From Armigeres subalbatus (lineage: Eukaryota; Arthropoda; Insecta; Diptera; Culicidae): a stretch of 64,000 bases of DNA. The translations under genes were made by a program, and so were the position numbers. Shown one piece after another: positions 49,718 to 60,456 of this stretch. Within the stretch, counting starts at the first letter, position 1; the number at the start of each line of letters is the position of its first letter. The notes beneath the pieces were generated by a model. The model searched no databases, was not told where the DNA came from, and saw only the letters and a program-made list of their open reading frames with translations. The DNA is taken from contig NC_085141.1 in the NCBI RefSeq assembly GCF_024139115.2, positions 225,790,307 through 225,854,306 of the forward strand, given 5' to 3'.

Positions 49718-50589
49718 TTTGCTTTCCGCACACAGCAAAACTAAATTTCAACGACCGGCAGATGCTCTGCTTGCTGGAGAAACACGACTGGACAAGAAAC
49801 AAATTTTTACTTTCTCTCAAATGAAAATGTCAAAGAAAAGAAAACATTATATATCATCCAGGTTTTTTTTAAGCGGTTGGAATTCATTAATTTATCGGTT
49901 AACCCGAATTTTCACAGCTTTTTAAATACCACCTGAATTTTCTTTGATTGTTTGTGATTTTTTTCGTGGAGTTAACTCATTGCTTCATTGATGCTAAAGG
50001 TCTTAAACGACTAAAACCAAACCGTGTAAAAAAAACCTGGGTGTATGATATGACAAGCCATCATGACAAGCTTCGTAACCGATTTTTTTTTTGAAAATAT
50101 CAAACAATCCGTTAAAATCGTTTAGAAGAGACTTCCTGAACTAATTAAAAAATGACCCAGTTTACAAAATACTATGATAAAGTTGTTCTAATACATGTTA
50201 TGATTGAATTCGAAAAAGTGTTGCAAGTCACCCCGCAGAAGGGGTTACTTGCAAAGCCCATCATTTTGATATTATTTTTGTTTACGGTTGTACATCTGAT
50301 TATACGTCTAATTTCTAGTATGAGGACACATTATAAGTATCGTATACTAGTAGAATGAATAAATTTATAAAGATATATTACATTTTAGAATTCTGGTGAG
50401 AGAAACCTGAAAAGTGTTGCAAGGCACCCCCTCTTTGACGGTATATTGTCTCACGTTACGTTTTACAAGTGAACACATCTCGCTTAACTTTTGAAAAGGT
50501 CCGAAGTAACATTTTCATCATGAATTAATTTGAAGAGCGCAATCAACAGAACAATATAAAAGCTTTTGATTGCTGTACCCATTTTTTTC
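49718..50589. other. Unassigned intronic stretch
   Basis: AT-rich, with no supported gene or repeat structure that I can name. The counterpart is about 23031-23800. Confidence 0.4.
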
Positions 50590-50995
50590 CCTTTATTTAT
50601 TTAGGCACTCTGTGTTACTTAACCGCTACTGTGCTGAGATCTACTGAGGTATTCTGCTGTGGATATCTATTTTTAGATTTCCATTACCATTATTGTTGTC
50701 GTTGCCAGTTCATCTCATCGTCAGTCCATTGTGTCCGTTTGTCCATGTCGTGCATCCAATGATCGTTGCATTGTTCGGTTGCCAGTTTATCCGGGTACGT
50801 TGGAGGAATGCCTCCGAGAAGAACAAGTTGTCAGTCGTCATCAGGCAGCCATGACGATAAGGCGCGTCTCCCAATACGCTACCGCATGGGCTACGCATCC
50901 GGCAACTGACGAGGGTTTGGTGGAGGGGCTAGGAATCGAACCCATGACCATTCGCTTATAAGCCGAACGTGCAGCCAACTACGCTACGCCCCCAG
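50590..50995 (-). mobile_element. tRNA-derived SINE with intact A and B boxes, copy A'
   Basis: Read on the minus strand, the head GGGGGCGTAGCGTAGTTGG contains the A box TAGCGTAGTTGG (50975-50986). The B box GGTTCGATTCC (50932-50942) follows 32 bases later, at tRNA spacing. A body of about 330 bp ends in TAAATAAATAAAG. It lies in the same orientation as tuberin, about 100 bp downstream of the 222-nt exon. The family name is not certain. Confidence 0.75.
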
Positions 50996-51091
50996 TACCC
51001 AAATTAATTTATGAAAAAATGTTATATAGGTCCTTTTGAAAAGTTAAGCGAGAAATGTACCTATAGTTTGAAATATGGAAAAACTACTTAC

Positions 51092-51313
51092 ATTAGCATG
51101 TAGGGCCATCTGGCGTGCCAAGAGTGGTGCGCTGGAATCGGAAACGATTTTAGGTTTGCTGCACACATGGTCGGCTATTTCGTCTCGGGCGAGCACGAAT
51201 ATGCGATTGCTCTCCAGCTCCATAGGTTCGATGACTACACAAGCGTATGTGAATTGGGCCTGGAATTGGACGACAAATAATTTTAAATTGGGAGTTACAA
51301 TCATAGAATGACG
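51092..51313 (-). CDS. gig: Tuberin GAP-domain exon (74 codons)
   Basis: This exon continues the Rap/Rheb-GAP domain across the phase-0 junction left by the preceding exon. It reads RHSMIVTPNLK, then a family-like stretch ending [20 protein letters not shown], which matches the [20 protein letters not shown] region of animal tuberins. The acceptor is aaatgctag at 51314-51322 and the donor is AAT|gtaagt at 51086-51092, again phase 0. The reading frame is fully open, unlike the copy at 24320-24537. The intron to the preceding exon is about 1.1 kb and holds an inverted-repeat element; the intron to the last exon is about 14.6 kb. Confidence 0.88.
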
Positions 51314-51387
51314 CTAGCATTTAATAAAATTGCGTATTTAAGGGTTAAGACATATTACTTTAAAATTTGGTACTTTTCTAGTAGGGG

Positions 51388-52142
51388 TGATCGGGGCAAT
51401 ATGGGCCACCTAAGGAAATCGTTCCGAAAAGCGCTGAAAAGCTCAACAAATTTTCTTTCAAATGTAGTTTACTTTAGGGAATGTTACCTTTCACATTACG
51501 TCGATGAATGACGAAAAATGCGTTTGGAAATTGTTAGAATGCACTTTTGAAAATGTATTGATTTCAATGTGCCACTTTGCCAATTTGCCACTCTTCACCG
51601 TTTGAACACCCACATTTCTATTGATCAATGGTCATTTTTTCTTTTCCGATCGCAGCAATGCGATGATAATATTATTGTATTTGGCAACTGAAATTTAAAC
51701 TTGTTTGCAAATTAAGGCCTGATATCTTGCTCAATTTCCAAAATGAAAATCTTGCTCCGTACAGGTATGCCCATATTGCCCCATAGAGACTGGTTTTGGA
51801 AAAAAAAATTTATGATAAATTCAGATTTGTATCAGTACAAACATGTGTGCACAATATCACAATATCTTTTGATTGTGATGCATTTTTGACCTGTATCTTA
51901 ATCAGTTTTGTGTCAAAACCTTATTTACAAACAACAAATCTTAAAATAATTTTGCCTATGCAGCGAAAATTTACATTTTCAAGTGTATTTTCATATTTGA
52001 ATTGAATTTTAATACGGTTTTCACGTTGATACATAAGGAGCATTCTCTTGAAGATCATATAACTTTTACATGATACAACTTGTCAATAAGCTCAAAATGA
52101 GGGTGGCTCATATTGCCCCGTATGTTCATATTGCCCCTACAT
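51388..52142. mobile_element. Inverted GGGGCAATATG element in the tuberin intron
   Basis: GATCGGGGCAATATGGGCCA at 51388 is mirrored by TGGCTCATATTGCCCCGTAT and CATATTGCCCCTAC near 52105-52142, and a further CCCATATTGCCCCAT lies at about 51767. The layout suggests a small inverted-repeat element filling most of the intron between exons 51092-51313 and 52430-54730. Confidence 0.4.
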
Positions 52143-52429
52143 TAGAAAACGTAAAAAATAAGTATAAAAAAGCCACCAATGTATCCCATTATTAACATTT
52201 GATTATAGCCATTTCAAGCATCCCCATCAAATGCAAATTATTGCGAGCAAATTGAGTGAGTATAAGTGTCAAAACGTGATATTTGCCATAACCAAATTTC
52301 CATATTCATTGTTCGATCCGGCAAACAATAGAAAACAAAGGTTGCTTGTATCAATTGAAAGGAACATAACTCGTAATATTCGAACGATTTAGATCAAATG
52401 GGAGGGGAAAATATTGCAAAATTGCTCAC

Positions 52430-54730
52430 CTTAATGGTCTTCAAATCGTAATCTTCGCCGCTTTCGTTGTAAACAATGGTTACGAAGTCGTTTCCGATGT
52501 GCTTCTTCTTCTCGTTACAATTGGGATCCTGTTTGTTATTTGGCATCAGTGTCGCCACGTGGAACGTAACCTGTACAATGTCATCTTGCCAAATATAGGT
52601 AAAGTTTCCGTCTTTACCGTTGGATTCCAAATCTATGAAGAAGTTGCTCTTCTCCTTCGCCTCCTTTATGGCAACTAAAGTTCCCAACTTACGCAGAAAT
52701 TTGGCATATCGCAAACTACCGAAGCGGTTCTTGAGAATGTCCGTTTCACAACCAGCTTGTCCTGGCCCAACGTAAAGTACGCCAATCTTGTGTTTCTCGA
52801 AGGGTGCTATCAAGTCTAGCAGATGGATTGCTTTTTTGCTTGCTTCCTTGTCCATTAGAATCGGTCTCTCTGATGTACCGAACTGTCCATTATGATAGAG
52901 CTGTAGAAAAACGAAGCTTGGGCTGATGACAGATCGAGACGCTACACCCACACCTGATTGTTCACTTCTCAATCTTGCATTTGTATGCTTATTGAGGCTG
53001 AACTTAAGGTTGTCCCTACTGTAGTGTTCTCGGACGACAGAAATAGTCTTTGACCGTCCTCTGGGTATGTCATTTTCATTGGAATGCATTCCGTGGCTGA
53101 GTCCGCCGCCCGTTATTGCTGGGAAGGAAGGAGATGCGGTGCCAGAATTGGACAATTTACCATTGATAGGGTTGCGAGCAAGTAGTCGTGGAGATAGGGG
53201 AGCCGGTGATTGTGGAGGTTTGGTCGTGACCTTCTCCATCGGAAGCTTTAAATTTAACGACGAAGATGATAAGGTTTGGGTTATTGGTGGCATTACAGCA
53301 GAAGCGGCTATGGTTTCAGTTGATGAGTTCGTAGCGTCAGATTTTGCAGAAAAAGCTTCATCTGCCGAATGTTGTTTGCGAGGTACAACGCTGCTCGATG
53401 TTTCTGGTCCTGTAGATTCCGGAAGTGACGCAGATGGATGTAATGTGGCCCCCAGTGCATGAAAATCGCCTTGTTGTTTGACGTTTCCTGATGCACGCAC
53501 AGTAACGTTATCGTTTATTTCTGTGTGATTCGTGCTTCTGGGTACACTTGGTGGAGTCGATCCTGCAATTTCTTCTGGAATCGCTTCACAGCTGACACCC
53601 TTACCATAATTCTTTTTCTTTTGCTGATTATCACTTTCGAGCAAATTGTCATGACCGTCAGATGATGGCACGCCTAAAGGCCCTTCTTTGCTTATTTTGC
53701 TTAAAAACTGACTCTTCCAGTTGGAACTCATTTCAGGACTAGAATTGACTCTGCGCACTGGGTTCCTTGAGCGCCCCTCGGGGTCATCAAAAGCCACATC
53801 CGGATTATCGTCGTCGTCTCTCAAGTCAACCAAATGATTCGGGTCTTCGTTGTCTTCCCCTGATTTTAGCTTTTTTGCTTGCCGCGGTATATCAATGGGC
53901 CCAGATGATGAAGCGCCCTCCCTACCGGACATCAAAACCTCTTCGTCACCATCTTCGTCTCCAGCATCGCTACTTTCGCTCTCTTTTTGGATTTCAAAAA
54001 CCTCATCAGATATGGATACTTTCGCTTTGGGAACCACAGCAGATGGAGGAGCAGTCTGGGATAATTGCGGCAAAGGAACCGTATCTGGGTTGTCATGGAT
54101 AGAGGTCGCTTTTGGAACTGCAGTTGGTATAGTCATACTGGTATTAGAAGCACTTTGATGAGGATTGCGATTGAGTAAATCGGTCCCAACAATACCTCCT
54201 CCGAGGCTAGGAGCAAATAGTGCGGTTAAATCTTGCAATGGAAATTCTCCCGATGTCGCATCATAGTTAATTTGATTTTGAACTCGCATCATCCAAGATA
54301 GCACTCCGGTTGGACGCCGAATACATATTTCTGCCCAACCAGTGCAAGAGCACGCACAAGCTGAATCGGTTTCTCCAGTGTGTTACCACTCACAACCGCG
54401 CTGTGACTGGAACTGTTGGAAGATTGATGCTGAGGCAAAATCAGTTTGTTACCGAGGGTCGTCATCAAGCCTGGTTCAGTTCGACCATCACTTTGCCTTA
54501 GTGTTTGCTGTTCATTGCCAACAGCAACAGTGGTTCCGTTTTCTACCGAGTCTGGATTGCTGCCTCGCCGGGACAGAGCTTCCAGTGATCCTGAAGAATA
54601 GCCTTCCTGCGATCCTTGGCGAAAGAAGCGATTGTTGCTAGTTGCGGTTGCACTAAGCGGGAATGGCGTTGCAGCGGTCGAAGACGAAGTCGAACTCGTG
54701 GTAAGGTCAGTACTGTCCGATTCATTGGCG
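52430..54730 (-). CDS. gig: Tuberin (TSC2/gigas) long exon: Ser-rich linker plus most of the Rap/Rheb-GAP domain
   Basis: Tuberin pairs with hamartin (TSC1) and acts as the GAP for the small GTPase Rheb, so it restrains TORC1. Reading leftwards, the exon encodes a low-complexity Ser/Thr-rich stretch, the GWAEICIRRPTG block typical of tuberin, an acidic and Ser-rich linker of several hundred residues, and then the GAP domain from about SPSFVFLQLYHNGQFG. Family landmarks seen are IGVLYVGPGQ, FTYIWQDDIVQVTFHVATLM and [18 protein letters not shown]. The Asn of HIGND (codon at 52490-52492) is the expected catalytic 'asparagine thumb'. A good donor (AAG|gtgagc) closes the exon at 52430 in phase 0. 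The right end is inferred from a ctctctcag acceptor at 54731-54733. One frame shift near 54330-54350 separates the linker frame from the GWAEI frame. No N-terminal tuberin exon is visible to the right. Identity is from family knowledge; exon limits are inferred. Confidence 0.9.
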
Positions 54731-55120
54731 CTGAGAGAGAATAATGGATTAGCTTGGGTGACAACTCCAATTTCAATATGTATTATTAATTTAATATTTG
54801 TAAGGGACCATCCTGAAACCATGTGGTTGAAAATTTTAGGATTTATATGAAACAAAATTGTGAAACAACGCTTCCTTTGAAATAAACGCCCGATCTCAGG
54901 ATGGCCGTGAATATATAACTTCTAACAAATTGTTATGAAAAAGTTAAAATTGCATGCACTGTTTGAAGTTGGTAGATTAATATTGGGATATTTAGACAAC
55001 TATGTCATTGAGCAGGAGATCTAAAAAATTAGTAATCTATATAATTAACGAGTGGCAAAAAAAAAATTGGAATGACTTTAATACTTTTCTCTAAGAATAA
55101 TAATGCTTCCATAGATTTTA
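54731..55120. other. Start of the upstream tuberin intron
   Basis: AT-rich, with a T-rich branch/polypyrimidine region before the acceptor on the minus strand. No other exon is visible. Confidence 0.45.
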
Positions 55121-55149
55121 TGTGAATGAATCTTTAGAATGAATCCTCA

Positions 55150-55552
55150 GAATTGTCGCACACACACTTTCACTCCAACATTGCTTACAATGCCGTGAAA
55201 ACAGAAAATACCGCAGTAAGCTTTGTAAATTTTTCAAGCAAACAAAGTACACGGTCAAACATTTTAGGCGTGAATATGTTCCGGAAACTGTCTTAGTTTT
55301 ATTTGGTCTACTCGGTCTACTCAGCTCCATTGTGTACAAAGTTGATTGTAAGGCCAAAGACACGAAGCAACTCATAAGCAGGGTCAGAAGCAGCATTCCG
55401 AAAATCGATGTGGTAGAACCGTACAGCGGTCATGTTATACCAACAAGACTAAGCTGCACCGCACGGCGAACCACACACTATATGTCAATATTCATTAGTC
55501 TAAGTTTGAAGACTAAGGACAACACTTTGTATATCATATATCAGATTGAACT
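55150..55552 (+). CDS. Unrecognised ORF, weak candidate
   Basis: From about 55150 the plus strand is open for about 130 codons. It begins near LRIVAHTLSLQHCLQC, contains a basic stretch, one hydrophobic segment (PETVLVLFGLLGLLSSIV) that could be a membrane helix, and then IDVVEPYSGHVIPTRLSC. The minus strand is open over much of the same stretch. There is no recognised family and no clear start, and it lies in a presumed intron. It could be a nested gene, a transposon remnant or chance. Confidence 0.2.
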
Positions 55553-55984
55553 GTATTTCTTTGTATTTTTTAAACCGAGCCATTCTTTTCATTCCAATTG
55601 TTTAGTTGCCATTCGTTATTTATAAAAATGTATAAGTCGCACGTAAATTTGCGTGCATGTGTGTATTCTCGATGAAGTTAAGAGATTTACAGTTTTACTC
55701 TACGTACCAAGCTTCCAATATCTACTTGGTCACTATGGTCTTGATTTTTTTATTTGTGTGATATCATATCATTAAGCAGACTAAAATGTGGCTCTTAACC
55801 CTTAAATGCGCAATGTTGTTTTAAAACAACAAACCGAAAATACGTTTAATGTTAATGATTCCAATAGTTATTTACGTTAAAAATATTTCCGACGATTTCT
55901 AAAAAATTCGCTTTGCGCCTTTAAGGGTTAATTAATACTAATGACTTATACACATATTGTCAAGAAAATATAATATACACAGGA

Positions 55985-56270
55985 GTCGGTTTTTACGCGG
56001 GGGATACGTTCCGCGTACATCAAAACCGCGTAAATCCCAAAAACCGCGTAAAAAACGACTTCACTAAAACATTTTTTTTTGTGGTTCTCACGTGTTTCCA
56101 AACCTTTTTTAAAAACCGCGTAAAAAAACTTATGAAAAGTAAATCCAGTAAAAAACTTATCCGCGTAAATCCCGGAAATCGCGTAAAAAAACCGCGTGAA
56201 TCCCAAAAACCGCGTAAAAAAACGACTTTTAATAAAAAAATGGTTTTTCGCTATTTTCACGCGTAACCAA
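55985..56270. repeat. AACCGCGTAAA interspersed repeat
   Basis: At least seven AACCGCGTAAA or CCGCGTAAATCCC units occur within 290 bp, with TTTTTACGCGGG at the left end and TTTTCACGCGTAACC at the right. The motif resembles the CCGCGTGAATT units at 5220 and 30690. Confidence 0.6.
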
Positions 56271-56384
56271 AGGTCTATCGACCTGTTTCAAATATGGTGC
56301 ATGCTCCTTGTGCTACATAGAAAAGAATGTGTATGAAGAATAACTTCCGATTTCAACATCCCTCGCTCCATTAACTAGGGTAGG

Positions 56385-57330
56385 CTAGCTGCGTGCCAAT
56401 TAGACGACCTTTGTACCGCACTGCTCTCTGACGGCAGAAACGACGTCGTCCGCGTTCGTAACCTCGTCCAGTTGCTTGCACTGGAAGGTCACTTCCGTCC
56501 CCAACGACCTCACCTCGGCGCCGTCACCCAAGATCTTTTCCCGAGCAGTACAAATCAGACAAAAATGGTTGCAGCAACTTGATTGTGACTAAATCTGGTC
56601 ACATATGAGTTGCAACAATCTATGTGAAGCATGTTTCTAGGGTTGGGCCAGTCGTCCCGCTGGCTCCTCGTTTCAGCACCAAAATCATTTCACCAGTCTT
56701 GGTGCGTCTGACGCTTCGTGCGTCCTGTTCCAGCACCGAATGCTTTTCGGTCGCCTGCATCGACGTCGGCGTACTTATGCTTATCGGTTCTGAGCAGCAA
56801 GGCCTCTACTCTGTCATTAATTTTCTTTGCGGATCGAGATGCGCTCGACTTCCGCTTTGAGCTACTGACCAGCTGCCAGAGATTTTCGGTCCCTTGTGCC
56901 GATGGCACTGGCCGGCAGGGACTCTCTTGCGGCCCGGCGACTTGCGTTTAGTTAGTGCCTTTCGCTTCTTTTGGCTGAGAAGTCGTCTTCTCGGGTCAAC
57001 GCCCTTTGGGCATCACTACATCCCGATCTGCTTCGTCAGGACGACGTTTGGCCTACTGTCACCTACTGCTTGGCTTTGCCGTTTTTGGTTAGGCGCAATA
57101 TTTTCCTCGTTGGCCGTCAGGGCGAAATCACTAGCCTCTTCTGCCATAGTCGATGTTCCAAGGAAGGAGAAGGCCTCAGTTCATTAATGATGTTCTGCCT
57201 TTCACTTGCGAACTCAATAATATTATCGAGTTACTCGACGACCACCTACATCCCGGGTAGTGGTCAAACTATTGTACCCAAATCGGAAAGTCTAGATTAT
57301 AGACACTGTAGGTTCTATAGGCGAAGACGA
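56385..57330 (-). pseudogene. Decayed gag-like ORF1 of a non-LTR retrotransposon (R1/LOA/I type)
   Basis: On the minus strand, across several frame changes, the DNA encodes MAEEASDFALTANEEN, a basic stretch with SSSKRKSSASRSAKK, VRRTKTGEMILVLKRG and QLDEVTNADDVVSAVREQCG. The RRTKTGEMILxLKR and AxDVxxAVxEQCG signatures are typical of ORF1 proteins of R1-like mosquito elements just upstream of their CCHC knuckles. The knuckles themselves and any ORF2 are missing, so this is a truncated relic. GC content is clearly higher than its surroundings. The clade is inferred. Confidence 0.7.
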
Positions 57331-57427
57331 GGGTAGCCAAAGGAACTCTCAACTAGTGTAGCTAAATGAGCATGACGCCACGATTGCAATCCAAGCAATG
57401 AACCGTGTGACGTCAAATTCGCGTGGT

Positions 57428-59432
57428 ACGCTTCTCCCTTCTCACTTCTCGCATCTCCAATCTTTATTACATTTTTCACATTTTACATCTCACTTTTCAT
57501 TTCTCGCCTCTCACTTCTCACTTCTCAACTTTTTGCTTCTTACCTCTCACATCACACATCACACACCTCACTTCTCCCTTCTCACTTCTCACATTTTACA
57601 AATTGCTTTTTATTTCTCACTCTTCACTTCTCATAACTCACTTCTCACAACTCACTTCTCTCCATTCGCTTCTCGGCTTCCACTTATCACTTCTCGTTTC
57701 TCACATCTTACATCTCACTTCTCGTATCAAATGTCTCACTTCTCACTTCTCAGTTGTAGCATCTCATTTCTCGGCTCTCACTTATAACTTCTCATTTCTC
57801 ACATATCACATCTTTATCTCATTTCTCACTTCTCACTATTCACTTCCCACCTCTCACTTTGCACTTCTCGCTCCTCAATTCTCACTTCTTACTTACCACT
57901 CCCCACTTCTATCTTCTAACTTCACCGTTCTTGGCTTCCCTTCTCACATCTTACTACTTTTCATTTCTTGCTCCTCACTTCTCCCATCTCACTTCTCACA
58001 ACCCAGTACTCTCCATTCAATTCTGGCTTCTTACTTCTCACTTCTCACATCTTACTTCTCTTATTGAATTTCTCTCTTCTCATTTGTCGCCTCCAACCTA
58101 TTTCTCGGCTCTCACTTCTCACATCTTACATCTCACTTCTCGTATCGAATTTCTCACTTTTCAATTTCACTTCTCATTTGTCGCTTCCAACCCATTTCTC
58201 GGCTCTCACTTATCACTTCTAGTTTCTCACTTCTCGCTTCTCACATCTTACACCTCACTTCTCACTTATAGCTTCTCATTTCTCGGCTCTCACTTATCAC
58301 TTCTCGTTTCTCACTTCTCATTTTTCAAATCTCACATATTTATCTCATTTCTCACTTCACACTATCCATTTCTCGCCTCTCATTTTTCACTCCTCGCTCC
58401 CCACTTCTTACTTCTCATTTCTCGCTTCTTACTTATCACTACTAATTTCTCATTTCTGCCTTCCTACTTCTCCCTTCTTGTTTTTCACTTCTTACATATT
58501 ACATATTACTTCTCACTTCTCCTTTCTCATTTCTGATTTGCCACTTTTACTTCACACTTTTCACTTTTTAAAAATCACTTTCCACTGCTCACCTATTACT
58601 TCTCACTACTCGCATATCATTATTACTTTACACTTTCCAAATCTCACATTTCAGTTCTCGCTACCGTTTTCTTACTTATCATTTCTCTCTTCTCACTTCG
58701 CTCATCTCACTTCTTATCTACTTTTTACTTCTTCCTTCTCGCTTCTCATTTTTTGCTTCTCGGGTCACACCACTCGTTTCTTACTTCTTAGTTCTTACTT
58801 CTCACTATTCACTTCTTACTCCTCACTTTTCACTTTACACTACTTACTTTACACTTCTCATTTTTCACTACGTACTTCCTAATTCTTTCTTCTCGCTTCT
58901 AACTTTTTCAATCTTAAATCTCACTTATCGTATCTAATCTCTCATTTGTCACTTCTCACTGTCCGCTTTTTACCTACCGCTTCTCGCTTCTCAGTTTTCC
59001 CTCTTCTCACATCTCACATATTTATCTCATTACTCACTTCTCGGCTCTCACTTTTCACTATTCACTTCTCGGCTCTCACTTGTCACTTCTCATTTCTTCC
59101 TTCTCATTTATCACTTCTCGCTCTCTTACTTCACTCTCCTCACTTCACCCTTCTTGCTTCTCACTTCTCACAAATTATCTCACATCTAACACATTATTTC
59201 TCATTTCTCACATATCACTTCTCAATTCTCACTTGTCACCTCTCACATCTCACTTCTTACTATTCACTTCTCGCTTCTCACTTATTACTTCTCACTTCTC
59301 ACTTCCTCACTTCTCGCTTCTCGCTTCACACTTCTCGCTTCTTACTTCTTATTTCTCCCTTCTTGCTACTCACTTCTCACATCTCACATATTACACCTTT
59401 TTTCTCATTTCTCACTTCTCACGGCTCGACTC
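57428..59432. repeat. 2-kb ACTTCTC heptamer array (polypyrimidine on the plus strand)
   Basis: The stretch consists of degenerate ACTTCTC units (ACATCTC, ATTTCTC, GCTTCTC and similar). All three plus frames translate into a seven-residue LLTSHFS-type repeat, which produces several ORFs of 84-225 codons that are not genes. There are almost no purine runs on this strand. It lies in the upstream tuberin intron, where the transcript would be GA-rich. Confidence 0.9.
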
Positions 59433-59509
59433 GCCAAATCGACGTTTTAATCTTTGTTTACAGAAACAGATGAGTCGTTTTGAAAAATTGGTATTAAAGT
59501 CCTTCTATC

Positions 59510-60456
59510 AGGGGTACGCCATTTGGCATAATAGTCGTTTGGCGTAATGATCGTTTGGCATAACTGATTAAAACTAATATATACTCAAAAAATTACAATT
59601 CTTTCAGAATAGTTATTATAGGCATTTAATATAAATTATAATTTGAATATGATTTTTTCCTTCATTTGCCCATAGGCTGTTCTTTCAGTTTAGAAGGCTA
59701 CACTTTAATAATTGATATTCTTATCAACAATTTAGGTTTTTTTTTTCAATTTCCCAGAAAACCGTCTGTTGTATACCGTATACCATTTGAATCTTTTTCC
59801 CATAATATATTTACTGAATTCGAAGAGACCATTCCTCAGGACGTATTATTCCCCAAAAAGTGAAAGTAACAGTAATTAAATTTTATTGAATTTTCGTTCG
59901 TATCACTTTTTTAAATCAAACGGTTGCTAGAGACAGCGCGAAACGCGTGATGTGGCCATTCTTTTAAAGCACGCGTTTGCTCGGTGCAATGCGAAAAGGA
60001 AGACTGTTCTTTTTTTCAAATTCTTTTGAAAAAAATCTAATTGTGCAATCGATCGGGATAATACAAGAGAGTTGATGATGCCTTCTTTTAAAGCAAGCGT
60101 TTGTTCGGAGCAATGCAATAGGGGAGATCATTCCTTCTTTTAAATTACGCGATTGCTCAGGATAATGCAAAAGAGTTGATGCTGAATTCTTTTAAGCACG
60201 CATTTGTTCGGTGCAATGCAAAAAGGGAGTAGATCATTCCTTCTTTGAATATACGCGATTGGTCTGGATAATGCAAAAGAGTTGATGATGCCTTCTTTGA
60301 AAGCATGCATCTTGCCTTCTTCATTGTAAATATAAAGAAGTCTATGTTGAAGTCCAGCTTTAAGTTACGTAAAAAATATGATTATTGAAAATAAGATCAT
60401 TTTCATTGCGTTATGGATTCATGCCAAACGGCTTTATGCCAAACGGGGTAGCCCCT
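59510..60456. mobile_element. 947-bp inverted-repeat element with internal tandem repeats
   Basis: The left end AGGGGTACGCCATTTGGCAT and the right end, read in reverse (AGGGGCTACCCCGTTTGGCA), are imperfect terminal inverted repeats. Each end has a second GTTTGGCRTRA motif. The flanks TTCTATC and TTCCATC may be an imperfect target duplication. There is no transposase. It inserted next to the heptamer array. Confidence 0.65.
59955..60310. repeat. Three-unit tandem repeat, about 105-128 bp per unit
   Basis: Units start near 59958, 60079 and 60186, with a partial fourth at 60292. Each begins TTCTTTTAAAGCACGCGTTT or similar, has CGGTGCAATGCRAAA in the first half and GATAATGCAAAAGAGTTGAT at its end. 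Confidence 0.7.

Larger units (their letters stand above)
27397..51700 (+). repeat. Large direct duplication, copy A', equals 2229-24900
   Basis: This is the better-preserved copy, judged by open reading frames in the Jockey, RTE and tuberin segments from about 41 kb rightwards. Left of about 37 kb it also contains many frame-breaking indels. It runs on into the intact tuberin exon at 52430-54730. Confidence 0.95.

Noticed and set aside
57398..59547. Several overlapping plus-strand ORFs of 84-225 codons
   Set aside because: They are translations of the ACTTCTC heptamer array in all three frames, giving the same LLTSHFS pattern. No domain and no start context.
59927..60170. Minus-strand ORFs with repeated Arg-Thr-Asn-Ala-Cys-Phe-Lys
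   Set aside because: They come from the internal tandem units of the inverted-repeat element.
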